Assembly (NCBI GenBank): GCA_045629485.1
Contig: JAZQRF010000146.1
Coordinates: 1 to 30,086, forward strand
Direction of reading: 5' to 3'
Source of the DNA: Pseudopedobacter sp045629485
Lineage (GTDB): Bacteria; Bacteroidota; Bacteroidia; Sphingobacteriales; Sphingobacteriaceae
Length of the DNA stretch: 30,086 bases
The notes beneath the pieces are model-generated. The model searched no databases, had not been told where the DNA came from, and saw only the letters and a program-made list of their open reading frames with translations. The translations under genes and the position numbers were made by a program. Every line of letters begins with the position of its first letter. The stretch's first letter is position 1. Below are positions 17,847 to 25,613 of the stretch, in pieces.

Positions 17847-17879
17847 TTTGGGGCTAATCAAAAATTAAAACTATTTTTG
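17847..17879 (+). promoter_or_regulatory. purD promoter (TTTG-N21-TAnnTTTG)
   Basis: TTTG (17847-17850), a 21-bp spacer, and TATTTTTG (17872-17879), a full -7 consensus match. Four bases (AAGC) separate it from the purD ATG at 17884, so transcription should begin at about the start codon, giving a leaderless mRNA. Confidence 0.7.
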
Positions 17880-17883
17880 AAGC

Positions 17884-19158
17884 ATGAATATCCTTATCCT
17901 TGGTTCTGGCGGCAGAGAAAGTACTTTCGCCTGGAGAATTTCCCAAAGTCCGTTATGTGATCAGCTATTTATTGCTCCCGGCAATGCCGGAACTCAGCAA
18001 TACGGAAAAAATTTAGACATGAAAGCTACAGATTTCGAAGGCATAAAAAACTTTGTTATCAATAACCATGTAGAATTGGTGGTAGTAGGCCCAGAAGAAC
18101 CATTGGTGAAAGGTATTCACGATTTTTTTCTTGCCGATGAACAAATAAAACATATTCCGGTAATAGGACCTAAAAAAGATGGTGCTCAATTAGAAGGAAG
18201 TAAAGATTTTTCTAAGAAGTTTATGGAAAAATATCAAATTCCCACAGCTGCATCTCATACATTCACCATAGATACATTGGCGGAGGGTTTAACTTACCTC
18301 AAGCATCATCCGCTGCCGGTTGTACTAAAAGCCGATGGCCTGGCTGCCGGAAAAGGAGTATTAATTTGCACCACAACCGAAGAGGCACAGCAAGAATTAA
18401 AGTTAATGCTTGCAGATGCAAAATTTGGAGAGGCCAGCTCCAAAGTAGTTATAGAAGAATTTTTAACAGGTATTGAACTTTCTGTATTTGTATTGAGTGA
18501 CGGAAAAGACTACCTCATCTTACCGGAAGCTAAAGATTATAAAAGAATAGGCGAAGGCGATACGGGTTTAAATACAGGCGGAATGGGGTCTGTTTCCCCA
18601 GTACCTTTTGCCGATGAAGTATTTCTCAAAAAGGTAGAGGAACGCATAGTTATACCAACCGTAAACGGATTAAAGGCAGAAGGAATAGATTACCGTGGAT
18701 TTATTTTTGTAGGGTTGATTAGCGTGAACGGCGAACCCTTTGTAATAGAGTATAATTGCAGAATGGGAGATCCGGAAACAGAGAGCGTGTTTTTAAGGAT
18801 AGAGAGTGATGTGGTAGAAATGTTTAATGCTGTAGCAAAGCAAGAAATTTCCTCTTATAAATTGAAAGTTTCTGAGAAAACAGCGGCTACAATTGTATTG
18901 GTTGCGGCAGGTTACCCGGGAGAATATCAAAAAGGAAAGGCAATCACCGGGCTGGAAAATATAGAAAACTCAGTTGTTTTCCACGCAGGTACAGAATTGG
19001 AAGATGGAATTGTAAAAACTAATGGTGGCCGGGTTTTAACGGTAAGTACACTTCAGAACAATATTTTTGAAGCATTACAGCAAGCTACTGCTGATGCCGG
19101 AAGAATTTATTATGACGGGGCGACTTTTAGAAAAGATATAGGTTTTGATTTGATATAG
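17884..19158 (+). CDS. purD: Phosphoribosylamine--glycine ligase (GAR synthetase)
   Basis: 424 residues, the normal length for PurD. It makes glycinamide ribonucleotide from 5-phosphoribosylamine, glycine and ATP, the second step of de novo purine synthesis, in the cytosol. The N-terminal domain starts directly with MNILILGSGGRES and contains VVVGPEEPLVKGI. The ATP-grasp domain has LKADGLAAGKGVLIC, a LNTGGMGSVSP loop and metal-binding EYNCRMGDPETE. The C-terminal blade domain (VLVAAGYPGEYQKGKAI, NGGRVLTVSTL) is complete. The start is fixed because the first residues form the first strand of the fold. The gene stands alone: no other pur gene adjoins it, and a strong terminator follows. Confidence 0.97.
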   Translation: MNILILGSGGRESTFAWRISQSPLCDQLFIAPGNAGTQQYGKNLDMKATDFEGIKNFVINNHVELVVVGPEEPLVKGIHDFFLADEQIKHIPVIGPKKDGAQLEGSKDFSKKFMEKYQIPTAASHTFTIDTLAEGLTYLKHHPLPVVLKADGLAAGKGVLICTTTEEAQQELKLMLADAKFGEASSKVVIEEFLTGIELSVFVLSDGKDYLILPEAKDYKRIGEGDTGLNTGGMGSVSPVPFADEVFLKKVEERIVIPTVNGLKAEGIDYRGFIFVGLISVNGEPFVIEYNCRMGDPETESVFLRIESDVVEMFNAVAKQEISSYKLKVSEKTAATIVLVAAGYPGEYQKGKAITGLENIENSVVFHAGTELEDGIVKTNGGRVLTVSTLQNNIFEALQQATADAGRIYYDGATFRKDIGFDLI

Positions 19159-19230
19159 CCTTAATTGAGAAAGTAATTCCTCTTATATACCCGAATTTCT
19201 ACATTCTAATTTTTAGATGTAATTTTGCAG

Positions 19231-19262
19231 AAACCTCTATAATTATTTATAGAGGTTTTTTT
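19231..19262 (+). terminator. Strong intrinsic terminator after purD
   Basis: Twelve perfect base pairs (19231-19242 with 19247-19258), a 4-nt loop (TTAT) and a run of T to 19262. It lies 72 nt after the purD stop. A consensus-like TAATTTTG (19220-19227) sits just upstream of it. Confidence 0.85.
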
Positions 19263-19339
19263 ATATGCTGGATTATTAATATCAAATAAAATATTCAAAT
19301 AGCTGTAAATGGCATAATCTTCCCTAAGTAAGAAATACA

Positions 19340-20002
19340 ATGATCAGGCCTTTATCTAATTTTATATTCATTCTAGCTTTATTAATATTAAGTTCCTGTG
19401 CGAGCCGAGATTATGAATGGGTGAAAATTAATCCAGATAAAATCAGTAGAATAAAAACTGTAAGACCTAAAAAGGAAGAGACTAAGCAGGTGAATGTTGT
19501 TGTACATTTAATGCCTAAAGCAGAGGGCGTAATTTATGTAGAAAACTCAGACGATTTTTTTGAACCCTCAGGATTTAATGAAAGAAAACCTTTAAAATCC
19601 TCTATCACAGTAGATAGAGGAAACAATATAAACAGACCAAAGAATATTTCTAAGCCTCTTCATTCTACGGCCCAGGATAAACAGATTACAGAGAATGAAG
19701 CCTTTATGAGGAAGTTAAATAACGCACTAATTATTCCGAAAAGAAAGTTGCCTAAGGATCAAAAGATTGTTTCGCTACCAAGAGAATTAAGTAAAAGTGA
19801 GGTTAATAGTTTAGAAAGCCATCCGCCTATTGTTAAAAAAAAGGATAAGGAAGGAGATTCTAAACGGAACAACTACTTATGGGTTGGACTGGTTTTACTC
19901 ATTGGTGGATTAATAGTAGGCTTAATTTTCGGAGGGATAGCGTATTTAATTTCAATTGTTGGAATTGTATTATTATCAATTGGATATTTTATAAGAGCTT
20001 AA
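19340..20002 (+). CDS. Lipoprotein of unknown function with C-terminal membrane hairpin
   Basis: 220 residues; I do not recognise the family. Residues 1-20 are a lipoprotein signal (ILALLILSSC, Cys20). Residues 25-175 are polar, lysine-rich and probably disordered, with many KKE/KRK segments. Residues about 178-218 form two closely spaced hydrophobic segments separated by only a few residues (GLVLLIGGLIVGLIFGG and LISIVGIVLLSIGYFI), ending at IRA. Having both a lipid anchor and a C-terminal hydrophobic hairpin suggests a membrane-tethered protein spanning or lying on one face of a membrane. No clear promoter is visible in the 77 nt after the purD terminator. It converges with the TlpA-like gene, with stops 26 nt apart. 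Confidence 0.7.
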   Translation: MIRPLSNFIFILALLILSSCASRDYEWVKINPDKISRIKTVRPKKEETKQVNVVVHLMPKAEGVIYVENSDDFFEPSGFNERKPLKSSITVDRGNNINRPKNISKPLHSTAQDKQITENEAFMRKLNNALIIPKRKLPKDQKIVSLPRELSKSEVNSLESHPPIVKKKDKEGDSKRNNYLWVGLVLLIGGLIVGLIFGGIAYLISIVGIVLLSIGYFIRA

Positions 20003-20010
20003 TTTCCAAT

Positions 20011-20028
20011 AAGCAGGCTTGCCGGCTT
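20011..20028. terminator. Weak bidirectional hairpin between convergent genes
   Basis: AAGC-A-GGC (20011-20018) and GCC-G-GCTT (20021-20028) pair around a TT turn with one A/G mismatch. It overlaps the end of the minus-strand TlpA-like gene. Followed by TATAATTTT on the + strand, so it could end the lipoprotein transcript. Confidence 0.35.
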
Positions 20029-21149
20029 TATAATTTTCCTAAGATCTCCTGTAGCTTCATCTCTAAAGCTGCTCCTCTTAAGTTTTTAGCTATTATTTTT
20101 CCATTCGGATCTAAAAGGTAGTTTTTCGGAATAGCATCAATGCCATAAAGTTCTGCTATTTGTTTAGTGGTATCTAAAAGTTGAGTCCAAACTAAACCAT
20201 CTGCTTTTACCGCTTTTTTCCAGGCATCTGCGTTGCTGTCTATCGACACACCCAGGACTGTGAAATTTTTGGTTTTATATTTCTCATAAGCACTCACCAA
20301 ATTTGGATTTTCCTGGCGGCAAGGCCCACACCACGATGCCCAAAAATCCAGTAATACATACTGGCCTTTATAGGAAGATAATTTTATTGCAATTCCTTCC
20401 GGAGTTTTTTCTTCGAAATCTGTTGCTAAAACTCCAAGTCCGGTAACTTTGGCTTTTTCTAGTCTCGCTTTAAGATTTAATGCCAGGGAAGCAGCTTTAA
20501 GTTCAGGAGATAAATTATCATAAAGAGCTTGGATTTGAGGCACATCCATATCATCATTTACAAGATCTGCATTTAAAGAATACAAGCTGATGTAAGATTT
20601 TGGATGTTTTTTAACAAAATCAATAATTGCTGCCTGTCTTTCTTTTAGCAAGTTTATATACCGCTCCTGAAAGCTAAGCATAGTTTCCTCTTTTGCTCTT
20701 TTCTCTTCAGGTAAGGCCGCAAATTCTACATTTAAATCTTTTAATTTTCTCTCAGTGTTATTGGTGGCTTTCACGAGCTCTTCGTTATCCTTTAGAATTT
20801 CCAGCCCCGTGATTTTAGCTTTTGAAATAGAGTCTGTAGTTTTTAAAACAGCTTTCCCGGGCTCAATAAAAAAGCGGTAAACATCCTTAGGTCCCTGTTC
20901 TTTTAAAGTTGAGCCCGAATGATCTAATAATAAAATGGCTATGCTTGGTTGTGCAAGTGGAATATCAAATTCAAATTTACCATCTTTTACAATTGCTGAA
21001 TCCAGTTTTTCCTGGTTGCCAACTACATGTACAAGGTAGATCGTTTTATTATCCTTTAGAGGAGATAATTCTCCTTTTAAATTAAATTTATCCTGAGCGT
21101 AAATAAACAGGGGAAGTTGCATTATTAATGCAAGCAATAGTTTTTTCAT
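20028..21149 (-). CDS. TlpA-family thiol:disulfide oxidoreductase with N-terminal DUF4369-like domain
   Basis: 373 residues with a signal peptide ending near residue 18 (LPLFIYAQ); periplasmic. Residues 20-125 resemble the DUF4369 domain common before thioredoxin domains in Bacteroidota (IYLVHVVGNQEKLDSAIVKDGKFEF). A helical linker spans about 125-235. The AhpC/TSA-like thioredoxin domain (about 240-373) has WASWCGPC (Cys274, Cys277), the SIDSN strand and cis-Pro341 (IDAIPKNYLLDPNGKI). It probably reduces disulfides of periplasmic or exported proteins; the substrate is not evident. It starts 24 nt after the stop of the ureohydrolase-like gene with no promoter between, so the two are likely one operon. 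Confidence 0.9.
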   Translation of the reverse strand: MKKLLLALIMQLPLFIYAQDKFNLKGELSPLKDNKTIYLVHVVGNQEKLDSAIVKDGKFEFDIPLAQPSIAILLLDHSGSTLKEQGPKDVYRFFIEPGKAVLKTTDSISKAKITGLEILKDNEELVKATNNTERKLKDLNVEFAALPEEKRAKEETMLSFQERYINLLKERQAAIIDFVKKHPKSYISLYSLNADLVNDDMDVPQIQALYDNLSPELKAASLALNLKARLEKAKVTGLGVLATDFEEKTPEGIAIKLSSYKGQYVLLDFWASWCGPCRQENPNLVSAYEKYKTKNFTVLGVSIDSNADAWKKAVKADGLVWTQLLDTTKQIAELYGIDAIPKNYLLDPNGKIIAKNLRGAALEMKLQEILGKL

Positions 21150-21173
21150 CTGGTTGTTCAGTTCGTTTAAGTA

Positions 21174-22358
21174 TTAGTTGAGCTTTTGATAGGTCCTCCA
21201 CCAAAGGTCGGGCATTTCTCCACTAACGGCTAATTGGTAATCTTCGTATAAACAAGGCACAAAATGAGACCTTTCATTTTTAGAGCCTCCGGAAGGATAG
21301 GGAACCTGCATCCACCATCTGTCGGTTTTTTTACTTTTTACAAAAACCAGTTCGTGTCCGTTATCTTCCAAGCTTGTTTTGTAAAGGATATATTCCGATT
21401 TGGGGTTCATGGGAATGTCTTTCTTACGATTATAAAACCCATCTAAAAAGCACCAAATCATCTGTGAAAGCAGCATTGCTGTTTGCCCGTTCTGGTCATA
21501 AGCCGGATTAAACTCATAAAACCCAATAGAACTTAATTTATCGCTGTAACCTGCATAACGGCACAGTTGGCAAGCTTCTTCCCCATAAAAACCATTCGGC
21601 GCAGCATTGATGTTCGCCATGGCATCAGAAGACCTGATGCTGGAAATATCAAAACTCAGCATATTTGCATTTCTAATACTTGGTTCTGCAAGATGTACAG
21701 CTCCGCTTATTTCTCCAAGCCGCTGTACATCAAAGAAAAGCTTGTCCATTACACGTAAACTATCCTGATTTACCAAATAGGTTTGATAACCTAAATTGCT
21801 AAAATTGAATAGATAATTCGGTTGATGAAGGAAGATTTTATTAAGGTAGGAAATAGAATTGGTTTCGATGTTTTCATCTTCCTCAATCTCATCCATGTCA
21901 AAACGTGAGTCTATTACTAAAAGATCTACCTTTTGCTCCAGCTCTTCATAACCCATATATTGAGCATAAGTCAGATCCTGGCTTCCGCCTATTATTACAG
22001 GTAAAATATCAATTTTAATTAATTCGGTAACTACTGTTTTTAGTGCAATATAGGTGTCTGATAATTTATGGCCGGCTATAATATTTCCTAAATCAACAAT
22101 TTTCGATTTAAATGAACCTTCATTTAAGCTATAGAATTTCTCTCTAATGTAATCTGGTCCTAAACCACAACCTCTGTTGTTTACAGAGCCACGATCGTCA
22201 CAAACGCCAATAATGGCAACATCATATTCTCCTGAGCTGAGGTCTGGAAATTCAGATTCATAAATTTTAATCTTTGAACCCAGGTGACTTGTATAAAAAC
22301 CTTTTCCCGGGGTAATTTTTTCGATATTTACAGGAGAAAAAAAATCTGCTAATGACAT
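21174..22358 (-). CDS. Degenerate ureohydrolase (arginase/formimidoylglutamase-like) protein
   Basis: 394 residues. The arginase fold is recognisable from YDVAIIGVCDDRGSVNNRGCGLGPDYIRE to about residue 310. The metal-ligand motifs are altered. GG(D/S)H is GGSQD with Gln127 for His. DAHxD is DSRFD, keeping Asp150 and Asp154 but with Arg152 for His. SxDxD is SFDIS, keeping Asp237 but with Ser239 for Asp. The late EFNP motif is kept. Three of six manganese ligands are thus lost, so normal binuclear catalysis is unlikely although automatic annotation would call it formimidoylglutamase. A C-terminal ~80-residue extension is rich in Trp/Tyr (RWWMQVPYPSGG, PDLWWRTYQKLN) and absent from classical arginases. 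No hut genes are nearby. The gene probably forms an operon with the TlpA-like gene. Confidence 0.8.
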   Translation of the reverse strand: MSLADFFSPVNIEKITPGKGFYTSHLGSKIKIYESEFPDLSSGEYDVAIIGVCDDRGSVNNRGCGLGPDYIREKFYSLNEGSFKSKIVDLGNIIAGHKLSDTYIALKTVVTELIKIDILPVIIGGSQDLTYAQYMGYEELEQKVDLLVIDSRFDMDEIEEDENIETNSISYLNKIFLHQPNYLFNFSNLGYQTYLVNQDSLRVMDKLFFDVQRLGEISGAVHLAEPSIRNANMLSFDISSIRSSDAMANINAAPNGFYGEEACQLCRYAGYSDKLSSIGFYEFNPAYDQNGQTAMLLSQMIWCFLDGFYNRKKDIPMNPKSEYILYKTSLEDNGHELVFVKSKKTDRWWMQVPYPSGGSKNERSHFVPCLYEDYQLAVSGEMPDLWWRTYQKLN

Positions 22359-22531
22359 ATTGCTCTTAAGAATTCTATCAAATATCTTATTTTTTTATGA
22401 ATACTATAAGGAATTTTAATAAGCCTTATATTAAATTGAGTTTTTTAATGGGTTTATATTATGCAGACCAATTGAATCTTAATTTTAAAAACTATAAATA
22501 TTGGTGTTTCTTTGTGTAATAAATAACCACT

Positions 22532-23506
22532 ATGATTTTAGTTACAGGAGCCACAGGATTTTTAGGTGCAGAACTGGTTATTCAACTCTTAGAAAGAGAA
22601 GAAAAAATTAGATGCACAAAAAGAGAAACTTCACTTATACCGAAGGTCTTAACTCCTTATGCTGAAAAGATAGAATGGGTTAATGCCGACATTCTTGATT
22701 TTTCTGCGCTGGAAGACGCATTTGAAGATATTAACCAAGTTTACCATTGTGCTGCCGTAGTTTCTTTTGATAAAAAAGACCGGGACATAATGATGGCTAT
22801 TAATGTAAATGGAACAGAGAATGTAGTGAACTTGTGCTTAGCTTTTGGTGTATCAAAACTTGTTCATGTAAGTTCTGTTGCGGCATTAGGGAATGTTAAG
22901 CCCGGAGAAGAAGTAACTGAAAATAATTTTTGGGATGCCTACGATAAAAACGGGAACTATGCGGTGTCTAAATATCGGGGTGAAATGGAGGTTTGGCGTG
23001 GAATGAACGAAGGACTGAATGCAGTAATTGTAAACCCCTCTGTAATTATTGGCGAAAATTTAGGTGAGGCCGGTAGCGGTAAAATATTTACAGCTGTAAA
23101 AAAGGGCTTAAATTATTATACAAATGGCACTACTGGTTTTGTGGATGTAAAGGATGTTGCCGGCGCAATGATAAGGTTAATGAATTCGGATATTGTAGAA
23201 GAACGCTTTATTTTAAATTCTGAGAACTATAGCTATAAAGAACTGCTGTCTAAAATTGCAACAAGATTTAACCTGGAACCCCCAAAAAAGCAAGCAAAAA
23301 AATGGATGCTGAGAATGATTAGCATAACCAGCGGGATGTTAAATTTGTTTATTAAAAGTCCTGTTAACTTAACAGGAGAACTCTTAAAAAGTGCATTTAA
23401 TACAACCAGGTATAGCAATAAAAAAGTGGTTGATGCAATAGGTATCGATTTTATACCTATAGACTTAAGTATTACCAAAACGGTAAACAGTTTAAAATCT
23501 GTTTAA
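22532..23506 (+). CDS. NAD(P)-dependent epimerase/dehydratase family protein (extended SDR)
   Basis: 324 residues, typical for extended short-chain dehydrogenases. It starts with the nucleotide-binding motif TGATGFLG (5-12). The acidic NADIL motif follows, then HCAAVVSF, LVHVSSVAAL with the catalytic Ser, and Tyr143-x-x-x-Lys147 (YAVSK). IVNPSVIIG and FVDVKDVAGAMIRLM are also characteristic of the 3-beta-HSD/dihydroflavonol-reductase-like branch. The substrate cannot be told from sequence alone. It is followed by the SerB-SerA fusion gene after 63 nt on the same strand and may share transcription with it. It is divergent from the ureohydrolase gene (173-nt gap). Confidence 0.9.
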   Translation: MILVTGATGFLGAELVIQLLEREEKIRCTKRETSLIPKVLTPYAEKIEWVNADILDFSALEDAFEDINQVYHCAAVVSFDKKDRDIMMAINVNGTENVVNLCLAFGVSKLVHVSSVAALGNVKPGEEVTENNFWDAYDKNGNYAVSKYRGEMEVWRGMNEGLNAVIVNPSVIIGENLGEAGSGKIFTAVKKGLNYYTNGTTGFVDVKDVAGAMIRLMNSDIVEERFILNSENYSYKELLSKIATRFNLEPPKKQAKKWMLRMISITSGMLNLFIKSPVNLTGELLKSAFNTTRYSNKKVVDAIGIDFIPIDLSITKTVNSLKSV

Positions 23507-23569
23507 TTACTTTTTATTTACAGTTTTTCAAAATCATTTCTGCAACTTTGGGCTTAAAATTTTTAGGCT

Positions 23570-24862
23570 TTGAATCAGTATTTTATTATAGATTTCGATA
23601 GTACTTTCACACAGGTGGAGGCATTAGATGAATTAGCAAGAATTTCTTTAAAAGACCATCCGGATAGAGAGAAAATTTATCAGCAGATAGAAGATCTGAC
23701 TAATTTAGCGATGGAAGGTAAACTTTCTTTTTCAGAGAGTTTAGAAGCCCGTGTAAAACTTTTAGAAGCCACCCGCAGCGATCTGGATAAACTAGTAAAG
23801 CACCTTAAAGGTAAGGTTTCCTCTTCTTTCTCAAGAAATAAAGTTTTCTTTAAAAAGCATGCTAAAGATGTGTTAATTGTTTCCGGCGGTTTCAAAGAAT
23901 TCATCACTCCAGTAGTTAGCCCATATCATATAAAAAAAGAAAATATCTATGCCAATACCTTTGTATTTGATGAAAATGATAATATTATTGGCTACGATAG
24001 AGAAAATCCACTTTCTGAAGAAGGCGGAAAAGTAAAACTTTTACAGAGAATGTCTCTGAAAGGGGATATTTACGGAATAGGGGACGGGCATTCAGATTTT
24101 CAATTAAAAGAATCAGGATTAATTAAGAAGTTTTTTGCTTTCACAGAAAACATAGAAAGAAAAGCCGTTGCAGAAAAAGCCGATCACGTAACGCCAAGTT
24201 TCGACGAATTCTTATACGTAAGTGATTTGCCAAGAGCAATTTCTTATCCTAAGAACCGCATTTTATGTCTTTTAGTTGGCGATGTACCCGAAGAAAGCAT
24301 CAAGTTGCTAAAGAAGGATGGTTTTTCTATCCGACATAAAGAAACTTTCGAAGAAAAATATACCGAAGATGTTGGGATGCTATTCTTAGCTGATGGCGAA
24401 AAAATAGAAGATGATCAGTTACGAAAAGCGGTTAAACTAAAAACTATTGGCTATTTTGGAAGCGTTAAAGGCAACATCAACCTGGATATTTGCACAGAAA
24501 TGGGAATTGTGGTTTTTGAAAGTTCCAAAGGGCAGATGATCAATAAAACCTTTATTGCAAAACGTGTGGCGGACTTTATTAATTCCGGAACCACCCATAT
24601 GAGTGCTAACTTTCCTAATTTACAATTACCTAAAATTGCCGGTTCTCACAGGTTAATCCATATTCATAAGAACGTTCCGGGTATTATGGCTCATGTAAAT
24701 AAGATTCTGGCAAAACACCATATAAATATTGTAGGTCAGTTTTTAATGACGAACCCTCAAATTGGTTATGTAATCACAGATATCAATACAGAATACGACA
24801 AAACCTTGTTAAAGGAGTTGCGAAAAATAGAAAATACCATTAAGTTTAGAGTTCTATATTAA
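23570..24862 (+). CDS. Phosphoserine phosphatase fused to a Rossmann-less SerA remnant with ACT domain
   Basis: 430 residues, starting at TTG: a stop codon lies at 23564-23566 and no ATG precedes the catalytic motif. Residues 1-215 are a HAD phosphatase of the SerB type: DFDST (Asp8, Asp10), SGG (Ser105), GGK (Lys154) and GDGHSD (Asp172, Asp176). Residues about 230-357 resemble the substrate-binding domain of D-3-phosphoglycerate dehydrogenase, but the ~185-residue NAD-binding domain that should interrupt it is absent. The sequence passes from KLKTIGYFGSVKGNINLD...GIVVFESS directly to the SerA-like segment ISSGTT-type/ANFPNLQLP. Residues 360-430 are a SerA-type ACT domain that keeps the three serine-binding residues (His366, Asn368, Asn386 by alignment to E. 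coli SerA 344, 346, 364) and ends FRVLY like SerA. It probably makes serine from phosphoserine with feedback control by serine; the control is inferred. Confidence 0.85.
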   Translation: MNQYFIIDFDSTFTQVEALDELARISLKDHPDREKIYQQIEDLTNLAMEGKLSFSESLEARVKLLEATRSDLDKLVKHLKGKVSSSFSRNKVFFKKHAKDVLIVSGGFKEFITPVVSPYHIKKENIYANTFVFDENDNIIGYDRENPLSEEGGKVKLLQRMSLKGDIYGIGDGHSDFQLKESGLIKKFFAFTENIERKAVAEKADHVTPSFDEFLYVSDLPRAISYPKNRILCLLVGDVPEESIKLLKKDGFSIRHKETFEEKYTEDVGMLFLADGEKIEDDQLRKAVKLKTIGYFGSVKGNINLDICTEMGIVVFESSKGQMINKTFIAKRVADFINSGTTHMSANFPNLQLPKIAGSHRLIHIHKNVPGIMAHVNKILAKHHINIVGQFLMTNPQIGYVITDINTEYDKTLLKELRKIENTIKFRVLY

Positions 24863-24865
24863 TCA

Positions 24866-24896
24866 ATAAATGGGTTTGTATCTATAACTCATTTAT
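24866..24896. other. Hairpin between the SerB-SerA and YceH genes
   Basis: ATAAATGGGTT (24866-24876) pairs with AACTCATTTAT (24886-24896), 11 bp with one G-U wobble and a 9-nt loop. It starts 4 nt after the stop at 24862. No U tract follows, so it may be a processing or attenuation structure rather than a full terminator. Confidence 0.4.
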
Positions 24897-24921
24897 CAAA
24901 TAAAATTTCTAAAGGATCTTA

Positions 24922-25575
24922 ATGGAAGAATCTAGAGTACTGCCAATATTAAATTTAGAAGAGCAAAGAGTTTTGGGTTCTTTAATGGAGAAAAGTAAAA
25001 CTACTCCGGATTATTATCCAATGACTTTAAATGCCTTAACATTAGCTTGCAATCAAAAATCATCCAGAAAACCTGTGGTTAATTTTGATGAAGAGACAGT
25101 TGTTTTAGCCTTAGATTCCTTAAAAAAGAAAGGTCTTATTTCTACCGCTACCGGTGGCGGAAGCCGGACGGTAAAATATAAACACAATTTCGCCATTGTT
25201 TTTCCTGTGGTCCCCTCAGAAGTTGCACTAATTTGTTTATTGCTACTACGTGGGCCTCAAACTCCCGGAGAATTAAACACTAATTCTGGCAGATTATACG
25301 AATTTGAATCTTTGGATGAAGTTAACGAAACTTTAGAAAAACTAGCGGAGGGCGAAAATCCTTATATCCTCCAATTACCTAGAAGAACCGGGCAGAAGGA
25401 AGCCCGATATGCCCATTTGCTGGGAGGAGAACCGTCTTTAGAGGAAGAGGAGGAACCGGCCGAACCGGCAAGGAAATCTGTAAATGAAATGGAAGCCAGG
25501 TTATCTAAAGTAGAACACGAACTGGCCGAGTTGAAGGAGGCCTTCGATAAACTCATGAAAGAGTTAATAGGATAA
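24922..25575 (+). CDS. YceH family (UPF0502) protein
   Basis: 217 residues, normal for UPF0502. It begins with the family signature LNLEEQRVLGSLMEKSKTTPDYYPMT, followed by NALTLACNQKSSRKPV. The two winged-helix-like halves span about 5-85 and 95-165, the second with LICLLLLRGPQTPGELN and a FESLDEV segment. An acidic linker (EEEEEPAEP) follows, then a C-terminal coiled coil (VNEMEARLSKVEHELAELKEAFDKLM). It is probably a soluble DNA-associated protein; its biochemical role is not established to my knowledge. It is separated from the LuxR-type regulator downstream by only 38 nt and the two may be co-transcribed. Confidence 0.93.
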   Translation: MEESRVLPILNLEEQRVLGSLMEKSKTTPDYYPMTLNALTLACNQKSSRKPVVNFDEETVVLALDSLKKKGLISTATGGGSRTVKYKHNFAIVFPVVPSEVALICLLLLRGPQTPGELNTNSGRLYEFESLDEVNETLEKLAEGENPYILQLPRRTGQKEARYAHLLGGEPSLEEEEEPAEPARKSVNEMEARLSKVEHELAELKEAFDKLMKELIG

Positions 25576-25613
25576 TTAATTCCTGTATTGGTTAATGTAT
25601 TTTACGTTAAGCG

